The notes below the pieces were generated by a model, which did not search any database, was not told where the DNA came from, and was given only the letters and a program-made list of their open reading frames with translations. Positions 44,474 through 56,718 of a stretch of 64,000 nt of DNA are shown piece after piece. Every line of letters begins with the position of its first letter. Positions within the stretch are counted from its first letter, which is position 1. This DNA comes from Incurvaria masculella (lineage: Eukaryota > Arthropoda > Insecta > Lepidoptera > Incurvariidae), in NCBI GenBank assembly GCA_946894095.1, contig OX335647.2, forward strand, positions 23,888,001-23,952,000. Direction: 5' to 3'. The translations under genes were made by a program, and so were the position numbers.

Positions 44474-44639
44474 GTCAGTACAAACAGACACTATCAACGC
44501 TTCACTATAAATATGATATGCATGCAGAATCGACGTGAAGCAAGGACACATTCATTACAGTTTTTTTTGAAAAATGACTATTTTTGTACAGCTTGGTAAA
44601 AAAGAGTATGAAAACAATGAGGGCAGTCTGAATGATGCA

Positions 44640-44860
44640 CCAGTCTGCAAAACCTTGGTGTTATGGTCGACCAAGCGATGAGATTTAATGTTCATATCGA
44701 TTACATTGCCAAAAAGTCTTAAAATTATAGGTTTTTCGCATTCGAAACGCAAGCTTTTTTAAAAGTTCATATACTCTTATTTTATATTAGTTCATCACTC
44801 ATCTCCTTGGTATGTAGTGTGCTGGAGTACTGCTGCACAGCTAGGAGTCCATGTTACGTG
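44640..44860 (+). pseudogene. LINE reverse transcriptase thumb fragment
   Basis: It reads NLGVMVDQAMRFNVHIDYIA and KKS, a stop, then with decay VCSVLEYCC, matching the LGVxxDxxLxFxxHI and SxLEYCS blocks after the RT core. It lies downstream of GGNBP2 exon 7. Confidence 0.55.
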
Positions 44861-45896
44861 GGTCCCCAAGGAGGAGGGAGGTAGAGATCTCCTCTAAGCA
44901 AACTAGGTCTGTGTCCACGAACTGGGTCTCTACGTCACAGCCCACGTGATAAGAAGCAATGGCGTAGCGTCATTTGCGACATGGCGCTGGCGGTGTAAGG
45001 TTATTGTGGTCTGCGGCGCAATTTTCGGCAAACTGTCGGTTACACGATGAAATTTTGTGTAAAATGTTTTTAACATTACGCAGGAAAAGATAATCTTAAG
45101 TCAAATTACATTCTATTTGTCAGTAAAACAGCTCAAATTTTATAATCAAGTTTGAGTCGATGTTGTTGTATATATCACTCTTGCTATTGCCGATAGATGG
45201 AGCGCAATCATTTTCTTTGTACAGTAAGAAATGTTGATCTAATGATGCAAATTTTTATGACATTTGCTAAATAAAAATTATTTGAATCCGAACGAAGGAA
45301 TAGATTTAAATTTTCAAGGTTTTTTATTGAAAAAACTAACAGTAAAATGCAAAAGGCGCCATCTAGTTGTAGTCTTGTAACCATTAAGAATAGCTCTCGG
45401 AATAACTGTTATCAGAATACCGGTTCTTCCGGTAGAAAATGCATGACCCACCATGAAGTGTTTTCCCCCGCTTCTCCCCGCACATGTGACACTGCATTGT
45501 CTAGTAATATGAGCTAACAACATCTCCTCTCTACCTCTCTCCTCCGTGGTCATGCCAAAAGAAATAAGATACTCTTTACACATTTGCTTGACACTGGCAA
45601 GTTATGAATTTTTTAAAAGATTGGTTCTTTTCTGATAAATTTGAAAATAGAACAATTGTGAATTCGAATTTATCTTTTTTTGAATATTTTATTCTAAAAG
45701 AATGGGGCGGGAATATGCTCAATCATGATGTGTTCATATCTATGATATTTTATTTTGTTTTATTTCTTATTATAGGTTTTTTATTATAGGTATGTTTTTT
45801 TGGTATTTGATTTCTTATCGTCTTGGGCACTATATTTTATTTGTTTTTTTTTTATTGTCCTTGGGGGATTTATTTAGTCTTTTTTGTTGGTTTTAC

Positions 45897-45965
45897 GTAT
45901 TTATCAAGTCTGTTTTAAAATGTTTTTGTGTTTGTAGAAGCAATAACATCTTCTGGTAGTTATAG
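45897..45965 (-). pseudogene. LINE ORF2 C-terminal scrap
   Basis: The - strand reads LPEDVIASTNTKTF, a stop, then NRLDKY. It is cut by the inverted-repeat element that begins at about 45968. Confidence 0.5.
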
Positions 45966-45967
45966 AC

Positions 45968-46522
45968 TAGGAGGTCGCGGCAAAAATGGTAACGATAACG
46001 TAAATGTCTGAAACTGGGTTCACAGGATAAAGACCAACCCTATGAAGCTAAATGTGTCAGTCTGCCTGTTCCAAGTGGTTGTGTTACATATATAAGGCGC
46101 CTTCAAAATTTGTTATGGTGACAAAAAATATATATGATAAAGTAAATGGATGCAAATAACAAAAGCATGAAAGTATCAGTACATACTTGGTTAGCAATAC
46201 AAAAACTGAACAAATTTTTGCTTGCATTTCGTAGTTATAGGCGATTTATGTTACAGATGTAACTTTAGGTATTTTTAAGTATTGAATTAAAAAATCGACC
46301 GGTTATTGTTGCATAATTAATAGGTATCAATGTTTCTAGACAATCAGTATATTAATCAGCACGTACTTACCAACATCTATTTTATATAGCCAATCTAGAT
46401 AACGCACCCACTTGGCGCAGGCAGACTGACATATTTAGCATCAGAGGGTTGGTCTCTAACATGTGAACCCAAATTCAGCCATTTACCTTATCGTGACCAA
46501 AAATGTCGTGACCTCCCGGAAT
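45968..46522. mobile_element. 555-bp element with about 140-bp terminal inverted repeats
   Basis: The left arm GGAGGTCGCGGCAAAAATGG, GGGTTCACA, AGACCAACCCT, TCAGTCTGCCTG is mirrored by the right arm (AGGCAGACTGACATATTTAG, AGGGTTGGTCTCT, GTGAACCC, AAAATGTCGTGACCTCC). There is no coding capacity. Confidence 0.75.
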
Positions 46523-47125
46523 ATTTGTTCCAGGCCTCAACGACCCCATTAGGTAGGAAGTAGTCGTGGGCGTTTCCACTGGTTTGGCGAAAACGTTAGT
46601 AACTGTTATTGCTGATGCCGATAGCCGTTTGCGGAAACTGTTGCAAAAAGAAATGAAAAAAAAAACTCCCTCTTTTTTTTTTGGCTAAACATGAATGGGT
46701 ATAATGACATCTAGCACGGTTCGATCATCTCACATGAATTCTGAATCTCGAGTGCAGTGACCTGTATTCTCAACAAAAATCTAAATCAAGAAAGAGGTTT
46801 TGTTACTATGTAGTTATTGCAAACAATTAAGAAGTCAGACAAAACTTTTTATCCTCGACAAAATAATCCCCCGAAATAATATAAGACTAATGATAAATAA
46901 ACATAATTATCATTTATTTTATATGCCTATTAGCATTTACAAATACTAATCATTGGACTTTTTCTGTAAGCAAACCACAACGGCGGTCGTTAACAATGCA
47001 GCCACTCTTTGACTACAGTGCGTACTGCGCGCGCGCATTACAGTTTCGGCGGTAACCGGCGGTAAAGAGTCGCCGGCTACAAGCTGCAACGAAGTAATTA
47101 TTAATATTACTATTACTCGTAACCC

Positions 47126-47333
47126 CAGTTACGAGAGTCGCCGGCTTCGAGCCGGTTACAGCTACATTGCGCGAGCGAGACAGTCGCGGCTGGCGGGTCG
47201 TTGCGTCTAGACGTCTCGCAACCTACGGGCAGTTACGAGAGTCGCCGGCTTCAACCCGGTTACAGCTACATTGTGCGAGCGAGACAGTCGCGGCTGGCAG
47301 GTCGTTGCGTCTAGACGTCTCGCAACCTACGGG
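47126..47333. repeat. two tandem 104-bp GC-rich repeats
   Basis: The units at 47126-47229 and 47230-47333 differ at only a few positions (CTTCGAGCCGG versus CTTCAACCCGG, GCGCGAG versus GTGCGAG, GGCGGGTC versus GGCAGGTC). A partial related segment (AGAGTCGCCGGCT) lies at about 47066. Each unit carries the palindromic TCTAGACGTCT. Confidence 0.85.
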
Positions 47334-47569
47334 CTTTCGTTAGCGCGCCGCGTGCGCGATCCAGTGCGCTACAAGAAATTTGTAGCGGCCATACTGCTCG
47401 GCGTAAAATGAATTCTTCGTTTTTACACTAGTAACAGTTATACAAACCCATTTCTCATTTCTCGTCCCACGACTAGTAGGAAGTGCTTTCGAATGTTTGT
47501 ATTTGAAGCTGAGTCGTTGAGTTTTTTACTGTGACCACACAAGTGAAGGTCCAGGTTCATGTCAAACAT

Positions 47570-49015
47570 CTTAATCAGATCGGGCAGTCATATTTCGCAT
47601 AAAGTATTTTGTAGTCTTCGATCAAGTCTCCTCTATGCCGGCGTTCTTCCAAGGTCAGCTTGAGTATTCTCAGTCTTTCTTCATAGCTCAGGTATTTTAA
47701 CTGTCGAGGGGTTTTTGTAAATTTTCTTTGAACATTCTCCAATTGTTGGACGTCTTTTATAAATTATTGTTGCTATATCTGAAATCTATATTCCAGAAAT
47801 GGTCGGACATAGGTCTTGTAAATTTTAAGCATTACCGGTGGGGTTAACTCGAGAAATCTTTTCTTCTTGATGTAAATTCGGGATTAGACACGTTTTACTA
47901 TGTCCGTGATATTTGTTTCCAATTAAGATCGAAACAGATGGTGATGCCTAGGTCTTTTTTTATGTTACTTGTTTCAATTGTCTGGTCAAGGTGGTAGGGA
48001 AGTTTCGGGTTTTTCTTGCCTAGATGGACAACTGTGCATTTTTGAGCATTCAGTTTTATGAGCCATTCTGAGGACCAGCGGTGAATACTGTCTAGATCAT
48101 TTTGTAATTGGTCATAATTAATTACAGGGTGTTATATATATGTTGTACAGGTTGTTGCAATTACCGAGACTTGCGGTACCCCACTCCAGACAGGTCTCGG
48201 ATCCGACAATGTTTCATTTATTCTGACTTGTAGTTGTCTGTTATAGCTTATATTATAGTTATAGGCTTCGATCCAGTTTAGTAGTTTCCCGCGAATGCCG
48301 AAGTGCTCCAGCTTTCCTATAAGTCATCGTAGTGGTACTTGATCAAACGCTTACTCGTAGTTCAAGTAGATAATGTCTATGGGCGTGCCATTGTCGAATT
48401 CTTTAGTATAGATTAATTTAGAATATACTTTAGTATATTCTATAGAATAGGTTTCTGGTTGTAGATCGTCTGGTCATGAATCCATCCGTTTTTATCTCGG
48501 TATTTATTATTTTCTCCATGCACTTAGTTGCTATATAAGTGAGAATGATTGGCCTGTAAGTTATTAGATCAAGTTTACGTCCTTTCTTGTATAACGGTGT
48601 CATTAGGGCTCGTCTCCACTCGTCCGGCAGCTCCAAGAGAGCTCTCCATGATTTTGCAACGTGGCTCTGCTAGAATTTCTCAGTTTTTCGGAATAACCGC
48701 CGGAATGCCGTCTGGACCCATTGCTGTGTCTTCACGAAGATTCTTTAAATATTTTATTCCACAGAGAATTGCAACAGTGTCCAGTACTCGCAGAGACTTG
48801 ATACACGGAACCGTGTCCGGTGGTTCTTTTACGTAGTTTAATTCAAACTGTCTCGCCAGCGTATTGGCTGTCAAGATCATGAGTAACAAATCCTCCTTTT
48901 CCATCTGATAATGTGTAAGGAGTGGATGTTTTGGATGAAAGTTACTGTCTGATGTTTTCGTAAAAGGCTTTGTTACCACGTTCCAAGATTCCTCGTTCAA
49001 AGTAAAGTCTCGAGG
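47570..49015 (-). pseudogene. degraded LINE reverse transcriptase
   Basis: From 49000 leftward on the - strand: REDTAMGPDGIPAVIPKN, then LPDEWRRALMTPLYKKGRKL, ITYRPIILTYIATKCMEKII, then with stops KVPLR, VWSGVPQ, EWLIKLNAQKCTVVHLGKKN and LERRHRGDLIE-like C-terminal sequence. This is the normal order of RT blocks. Many stops and shifts are present. It is a different family from the other LINEs here. Confidence 0.8.
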
Positions 49016-49995
49016 AGCGAGTCAGTGAAAACACACAGTTTATTATTTACATTTCTGTACTCATGTTAATTGGTCTGTAGTCCAGGAATTCTATATTTGT
49101 CCAATTTGGATTGTTTCATTTTTTTTTGTTGTTTTATGGGTAATCCATGGCTTATTTCGTGGTTTTCTATTCTTTATTCATGTTGGACTATTTTTTGAGA
49201 CTATGTCGCATACAGTGGATTTTAAATGTTCCTATTTGTCAGCTGCATTAGAAATGTTGTCGATTGATTTGCTGAGATATTGTATGTCAGGATCAGTACA
49301 AGTATAGGCAAACAGAACAGAAAGAGCAACATTTAAATCTCTACTATAGTAATTATTGTGATAATTTTATTGTTTTATTTGTTATTGCGTTATTTCATTT
49401 TTTCATTTCATTTCATTTATTTAAACTTTTTCGAAGTTCACCAAGTAACGTCACAAAGATCCGCGGATTCGATCAACCTAGTAAAGAAGAACCCGCAAAG
49501 AAACTTCACGGGTTTACATAACATATTTTTCTGTCCACAATTATGAAATACATACTTAGATCTAAATGCTACTGCCAGACAATTCCTTGGTAGAACAGAT
49601 TAAGGCAAATAACAAAGAACAATAGAAACAGCAACCCTCAGTTTAAGTTACTAATAAAGTTACTAATGCAATTATATAAATTATTTAATTATATAATTAG
49701 GGACGGGGCGGGGCGGGAGAGTGGGGGGGGGGACGTGAGGGCAGACGTCGTGACCGTTGTGTCCGTTTGGCGAATTTTCAAGGCACTAGCGATTTGTAAA
49801 GCTTAGTACACGTACATTTAACTACCCGGGAATTAGGAATGGCTAAATAGAATTCAGTTCTGCTTACGCTAAGATCTGGCTGTCATACAAACTGCAATGC
49901 TATGCACGGCTCGGCGGGGGGGGGGGGGCAGCAGCGCTTACTTTTACTAACTGTACCGAAGTACGGCTTGGTATTTCCTGCAACTTTAGGACTAC

Positions 49996-51697
49996 TTGGC
50001 ATCACGCTATATCGCCGGAGGAGCGACCAATAGAATTGTAGAAGAGTTGAAAATTGCCAAAATTATACCAATATACAAAAAAAGTGATGCAAGCGATCCT
50101 TCCAATTATAGGCCTATATCAATTTTATCACCCATATCTAAGATATTCGAGAAAATAGTAGCAGAAAGGCTAACAAAATATTTTGACTTTAATAATTTTT
50201 TCACTAGAAGCCAGTATGGATACAGAAAGGCTAAGTCAACTACTAAAGCAGTAAAGAAATTGGTTTGTCATAGTGTCAAAGGCCTGAATGACAAATTGCA
50301 TATGGCTGGTGTTTTTTGTGATTTGAGTTTACAAATTGGAATTCTATGGTATAAGGGGAACACAATTAAGTTTTTTCAGGAACTATTTAGAAGGTAGAAG
50401 CCAATATGTAGAGTTGCAGACCAAAAATGAAGAAGGAGAAATTGTTACCACATGTTTATTTATTTATTTATTTATTTATATATTTCTTTCACCGTTAGGC
50501 ATTAGAACATTTTTAACACATAACAATTTAAAATAACACATTATCCAATATCAAATGATAACAAAATGAAATATCAGATAAAAAAATACAGTATTGAATC
50601 AAAATGAGTACAAAATTAATATTTTTTAAATCAAATTAAAACAAAATACGATATCAAATCAAACATAGTACAATATTATTAATTTTTAAAATCAAGATAG
50701 AATACTATACAATATTAAATTAAACAAAGTACAACATTAATTATTTTGAAAATCAAATTAAAACACAATACAATATCAAATCAAACAAAACAAGGTGCGA
50801 TATTAATAATTTTGAAAATCGATTTAGAAATAATAAAAACTGGAGTGCCTCAGGGCTCAGGCTTAGGACCACTATTGTTCCTAATCTATGTCAACGATCT
50901 TTCAATTAATATTACTTCGGGAAATGTGTTATTATTTGCTGACGACACCAGCTGTATTATTGAAAATAGTAGTAAGGTAGGATTATCAGCTTCAATAAAA
51001 AAATGCGTAAATGAACTCGAGCACTGGTTTTCTAGTAATGAACTCGCACTTAATAAAAATAAAACATGTTATATGGTATTTTAAAAAAATTCGAGTTAGT
51101 GGATCATTTAAAATTTCTCGGCGTTACTTTAGATGAAAATTTAAACTGGAATTAAAATTTAAAAGTCATATCGATAAAATTGTTAGTAAATCAGCAAAAG
51201 CTTGTTATGCTTTGAGACAGATAAAACAAACCACTAGTGAGTCAGTATTAAAACAAGTTTATTCTGCCTACCTTGAATCTATTCTAAGATACGCAATTGA
51301 AGTCTGGGGTAACAGTACTGAGATTAAAAGGGTTTTAAAAATACAAAAGAAAGCAATACGAATTCTCGCAGGAGCCAAGATGTCTTCTACTTGTAGGCCA
51401 TTATTCATCAAGCTCAAATTAATGACAGTAATCTCGCTCTACATTCACAGTACGTGCTGCAGTATTTTTGAAGAAAAACATAGTCTGAACACAGTGGGTC
51501 AAACCCAAAACTATAACCTACGAAATAATAATAAATTAAAATTAGGAAATCCTAAATGTAAATTATTTGACTCAAGCCATCAACATATGGGAATTAAAAT
51601 ATATAACCACCTAAATAAGGATATATTAAAGTGCACAACGTTACAAAAGTTCTGCTATGAATTAAAGTCGAACGTAAATAAATAAATAAATAAATAA
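49996..51697 (+). pseudogene. broken LINE reverse transcriptase with internal insertion
   Basis: In order: IIPIYKKSDASDPSNYRPIS, ILSPISKIFEKIV, FTRSQYGYRKAKST, GVFCDLS, a frameshift near 50336, NYLEGRSQYVELQTKNEEGE, an inserted repeat (50452-50820), KTGVPQGSGLGPLLFLIYVN, FADD, LNKNKT, a shift near 51080, DHLKFLGVTLDENLNW, and a 157-codon C-terminal frame ending KFCYELKSNVNK. An (AAAT)n tail follows at 51673-51697. The APE domain is absent, as in 5'-truncated copies. Confidence 0.85.
50452..50820. repeat. (TTTA)n plus 60-61-bp minisatellite inserted in the LINE
   Basis: After TTTA repeats, units beginning at 50599, 50659, 50720 and 50781 share TCAAAxxxAGTACAAxATTAA and TCAAATTAAAACA blocks. 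The insertion sits between the RT blocks EEGEIVTT and KTGVPQGS. Confidence 0.7.
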
Positions 51698-51699
51698 AA

Positions 51700-52266
51700 T
51701 CACTGAGAACCAATTACTCGATTTAGATGCGGATTGTATCTACGTCTAGCCTGATTCTACTAAAAACTTATAGGCTACATAATATAACGCTTTATTACCA
51801 GAAGGGTGAGTAGTGATGGTTAAAGTCTTATAACTTATGAACCACTTACGTGATTTATGTGCGTATTTTATCAATGTATAGCATCTCTGGGAGCAGTCAG
51901 GTTCGAGATGGGTTACAGTTTTCGATGTTGAGGCTGGCTGTGGGTTGGAGTCCACGCAAAACTTACCTACGTTACACCTTACTTACTAGGTAAGCAATGT
52001 AGCAGTGAAAGCGCAGAAAGGTTCTGGCGGCGAATAATTTTTTTTTAAATAGCCACCAAATGTCAACGAAGCTCTAAATGGGAATTATTGGATGTTTCTC
52101 ATTAAATCATGCTATTTCGGCTAGAACGATCTTGATTAAATTTGGTACATGGATACATTGTTCTGGACCAGTTTGACCCTATTTTGGACAAGTCATGTAG
52201 GCTACTTTTAATCCATGAGATAATTTAGCCGACACTAACCCGAGCGGAGCCGGGTACCGCAGCTAG
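51700..52266 (+). mobile_element. Helitron-type 3' end with dispersed repeat body
   Basis: It ends CCCGAGCGGAGCCGGG, TACCGCAGCTAG, T, identical to 25393. The left part (51715-51960) matches 23885-24100. The 5' end is not defined. Confidence 0.6.
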
Positions 52267-52414
52267 TATATTATATATAGAATAAGTATTTATATAAAAA
52301 AAATACTACCAGCGTAGTATTATGTCAAAGAAGTCTTACAATTATGTATGGTACACAGTTATGTACTTGTCTTCTTATGATATTAAGTCGCAAAAGAGGG
52401 TTTTATCGGAGAGA

Positions 52415-52565
52415 GCTTCGCTTATAAAGTATACTTTACCAAGAAGAACTGATTTAATTTTATTTTAAAATTCATTAAGGGACAAATTTCTCATTACTGC
52501 TGGTAATTTATTGTACAATCTAACACTGTTGTTAGTGAACCTCTTCGAAGTCTTTGCTCGTCTGT
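52415..52565 (-). pseudogene. LINE ORF2 C-terminal fragment
   Basis: The - strand reads FTNNSVRLYNKLPAVMRNLS, LNEFKIKLNQFFLVKYTL then a stop, a typical LINE protein end. Confidence 0.6.
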
Positions 52566-53249
52566 GTTTTGGACATTGTATAGAGTATGTGCAGAAATAG
52601 AACTGTTATACAATATTAGGAAGCTGCATTATTTACATATTTTTGTTATGTAACTGGAATGGCTAATATCGTTTTTATGTAACAAAACCATTTTAACCGA
52701 TTTAAAAAAAAGGAGGAGGTTCTCAATTCGTCATTCTTTTTTTTTTATAAATATGATTTTCTCAAATCAATTAAATTTCTCAATCAAGCAAAGCTCAGAC
52801 AAGCGAAGAAGACATTGATACTAAAATATTAGAAAAACTGAGTATTGCTGCTGGCATGATGGGCGTTGGGTTAATGTTTAATATCGACCAGCAAAGATAA
52901 AATTTATTTTATTTATTTGTCATAATCAGACAGGGTTAAATTTCACATGTGTTGCAAAATTACAAGTTATATTAATATTACTAGCGGCCCGCTCCGGCTT
53001 CTCACGGGTATAAAATATATAGCCTATGTCACTTACTGAAAAAATTATTAACATCGATCCATTAGTTTTGATTTATTCATTACTGCCCGTGGCCCGCACG
53101 CGTTAAATTTGGAGTAATACAATTCCCCTTTCCTTATACCATGAGTATTTCCTGCTATCTTTGGAATATCTAAATTCATACACTACATTTTTACTTATTT
53201 ACTTTTTAAATTTTTACCTATTTATTTTATTTTTACAGCAATTAATATA

Positions 53250-53588
53250 TTACAGAATGTCATTATATACAACGTTCACAGCTTTATTGTCATTAGACAA
53301 TACAAACATGTTTTCTCTAGAGGTTACTCTTGAAAGAGCGACATACAGTTGGCCATGTGAAAAACAGTCAACGCTCAAATCTAAACCTGCAACGTTGAAG
53401 GTTTGACCCTGCGATTTATTAATGGTCATTGCAAAAGATGTCTTTACCGGAAACTGTAAACGTTTAAATTGGAAGGGTAAATCCGATGGTATCAGAGGGA
53501 TTCGGGGAATCAATACATCTTCTCCGGTACCACATCCTGTGAGTATTGTGCACTCTATTATGAAAGTTTTCAGTGATTTTACCAGCAA
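53250..53588 (-). pseudogene. Helitron helicase, C-terminal motifs
   Basis: It carries PFQFKRLQFPVKTSFAMTIN, KSQGQTFNVAGLDLS, QLYVALSRVTSRENMFV and a stop, the last motifs (V and VI) of Pif1-like helicases. It is joined to the upstream helicase part by a frameshift near 53640. Confidence 0.9.
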
Positions 53589-53607
53589 ACGCGTGCCATT
53601 GCAAAGT

Positions 53608-54699
53608 TTAGGTGGATTCAGGTTTCTTAATAACAGGACAACCTACTTTCAACACCATTTTGTGAGGAGGGAGTCCAGACGGGTTCAAAGAGTTTAGAAA
53701 TTCTGTAGGAAAATGAACAGCTTCTTCCAAATCGAGAACAGTATCGACCGAGTAGTATATTTTCGTCGGCGCATCAATCTTTGAAAGAATCAAGTTATTT
53801 ACATTATCTACTTGTTCGTTAGTTGGTGACAGAATCGCTCTTTCTTTAAACCAAGATATTGTCTTATAACTTATGTTATCAATGGCAGGATAGACATTGT
53901 TGACTAACTCTTGGATGTTATCTATCAAAACACAAAGGTTTTCTAGGTTAATCCTTCCCTCACTTTGTGTTAACTCTCCATTGCCAACTTTTAGCAGCAT
54001 CTCTGGAAATAGCCTGTTCTCACGTGAATATGACGAAACCCTCATATTAGTTTTAAGCTCTAATTTATTGACATGTGGCCAAAGGTTGGATCTTTTTAGG
54101 GAAGCATTTATTTCGTCAGCACGTGTTCCTCGAGTCACAACTGGTAGGATTTGACGGAAATCTCCTGAGAACAGAATTGTACATCCACCCATAGGTGAAT
54201 TTTTGTTGCGCAAATCGCGCATTGTCCTATCCAGTGCTTCCACAGACGTCTTGTTTGACATGGTAGCTTCGTCCCAGACAATTAATGAGCAGTCACGCAT
54301 CAATTTTCCTGTATTGCTCTGTTTAGAAACACTACAGATGCTGTTATTATCATCGGTGGCGATTTTCAGCGGGAGCTTGAATGTAGAGTGTGCGGTTCGG
54401 CCTCCTTCCAAAAGCGTAGCGGCAATGCCGGATGATGCAACAGCTAACGCAATTCTTCCGGTAGATCTCACTTTATTTAAAAGCAGATTGATTAAAAATG
54501 TGTATTCGGCACTGTTAGTTAAATCTGAGTTAGTAGTATTAGCTGGCATCGGCAGCCCAAAATCCTTGATCGATTTACCCAAAAGTAATTGCACTACTTT
54601 GTTCAATTCAAATAATGCTTCGTCAAATATGTTTTGATCATATTGTACATCATCTGAGCTTAACTCTCGCTGTCGCCGAATCAGAATATCACTGGCCAT
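53608..54699 (-). pseudogene. Helitron Pif1-like helicase lacking Walker A
   Basis: 363 codons. It begins MASDILIRRQRELSSDDVQY, has KDFGLPMP, then passes from TNSDLTNS straight to AEYTFLINLLLNKVRSTGRI, ALAVASSGIAATLLEGGRTA, WDEATMSN (Walker B) and ILFSGDFRQILPVV. In intact Helitrons the part before TFLINL contains the P-loop GPGGTGK; here it is gone, together with about 40-50 residues. ATP binding is therefore lost. Confidence 0.88.
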
Positions 54700-56542
54700 A
54701 TTTTTTTTTAAATTTATTCCATAGATTAACGGAATCAGTTACTTGACAAAACGCTACTATGACGACAAATAAATATCTCAATGATGTAGCTGAACTACAA
54801 ACAGATGCTTCTGATAATGTGTTTTCCCAGTGAGAATCGTCTTCCAAGAGCCCCATAGCTTTGCATGCTGCTTGATAAGTATTGTAAACAACACCTTGTA
54901 CAGTTCTTAGGTGTGCAAAGGATGTCGGGCCTTTTACAATATGCAGTAACATTCTCAGATAAAAGCATTCGCTGTTGTTGGGATGAATCACGTAGACTCT
55001 GCCAAGAGCATCAGTTTTTTTTACTCCGGGGAAACCGGGTTGAAAAGTTGTAGAACCCTGGTTCCATGTATAGTAACTTGGAACTCTGTCATATGTCAGT
55101 GTTTTCGCGAAATCATCTTGAGCACATAACTTGAAGAATGCTGTCAATGTTGTATCCCGCGGGTTATTAACAACTTCTTGTAGATTGCTCTCAGTGAAAT
55201 ATACTCTTTGTCCATTTTCTAAATGAACTGCAAGGTGCACAATTGTGGGAGCCCGGTCGTGCACTTGGAATGATAAAATCCTCCATACAGCTTCAGAGCT
55301 GCAGATGTAACGTCCAGACTGATATTTTTCCACTTCATTTGGTGATTGTATGCTGAAAGTGGCTTGATCACTGCCTTTATTAATGTACTTAGTAAAATAT
55401 TGAATTGACTTTATTGAATTGCACAACTCTACGTTGATGTGGGCATCAAAAATTTTCAAAAGGAGCGGATTATAGGGAACGATCCATCGGTTATCAATAT
55501 CATGGTTTCGGACGGTAGCATTTTGCCCACCTTGTTCTGGCGATCGTCGACGATATTTGGGATATCCGTCATCGCTAGTACTTGTTTGAGTTTGGAACGA
55601 CTTCGGAAATTTTTTGCTGCATTTAGAATTTCGCATACATGGAGAATTCGGGTTTAAAGTCCCGCAAGGGCCGTGTACCATATGTTTCTTTACCATTTCG
55701 TACAGAATAGGATCTTCATCTTTATCCGGTAATTCAGCTGAAATAACCTTGTCAATTTGGTTTGGTCTAATTTTGTTTACTAACCACACCAGCAGGTGTA
55801 CATGTGGCAAGCCACGTTTCTGCCATTCTATTGTGTACATATGACAGCGCGGCGGACCGAATATATGAGACTTGTTAATGAGGTGCAGGAGTTTATGTAC
55901 TTTTAAATGGAAGACTCTGTTAACTATATCGTATCTGTCTTGTGGAGTTAAAGTGGTGTTAATATTTTCTTTGATTTCCGGCCAATTTGGGTTACATGTT
56001 GCAGTTATAAATAAATCAGGTTTCCCGTAATTTCTGACGTAAGTCATGGCGTCCTGCGATTTTTCGTGTAAATATCGAGGTCCACCTGTGAATGATGAAG
56101 GTAGTATAACCAACTGACCAATGCCGTTGCGGTGTTCATTCGCCTGTAAAGCATCCTGAAGATGAACGTAATTTTCGGCTCTCAATTTAGTTTGATTATT
56201 ACGGATGTAGGCCAATCTCTCAGATTCAATTTTCGCATATTGATCTACCAAGTATTGGTTTGTTAACATTCCATATCTAAGCAAAGTGTTGAAATTGTTA
56301 CGTCTTGTCATTATACGGTAGCAATAGTAGTTCATACATGACACTGTTTTACGCAGAGGTGTACCACCGATTGGGTCAACTTGAGAAATATTAATGGCAT
56401 AACCATTTTCTCCACGACATAGCATCAAAGGATATTGTAAGCTGTCATATGATCTGTGTAACTCTGAAATTTTTTGCAAATTATCGTCACGACTATGCAA
56501 TACTATATCTCTTTTGTCAAATTGCTGTCCAGCTATCACCAC
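54689..56542 (-). pseudogene. Helitron Rep (HUH endonuclease) region
   Basis: 617 codons. Helitron N-terminal domain features are YLHEKSQDAMTYVRNYGKPD and LFITATCNPNWPEI. The HUH motif is in GLPHVHLLVWL and the paired tyrosines are in QYFTKYINKG. These are the residues that nick and join DNA in rolling-circle transposition. The frame ends in a short A-run (54701-54710), where a 1-bp shift separates it from the helicase. Confidence 0.9.
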
Positions 56543-56718
56543 TGCTACTTCACTCGTGGAAGGCGCATTGTATCGTCCTCTGTGTTCTCCAATAGGAACT
56601 TTATTTGCATGGATTACGACATTAAAGTCAGGAGTATCTGCTGGAACACTCTCAATCGCAGTTTTGAAAGACTGTATTTAGCAATTATGAGAATGTAACA
56701 TATCTTGGAGAGATCTAA

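Noticed and set aside
45604..45789. 61-codon hydrophobic ORF as a membrane protein
   Set aside because: AT-rich composition biased to F, I, L and N, no support from neighbours or similarity.
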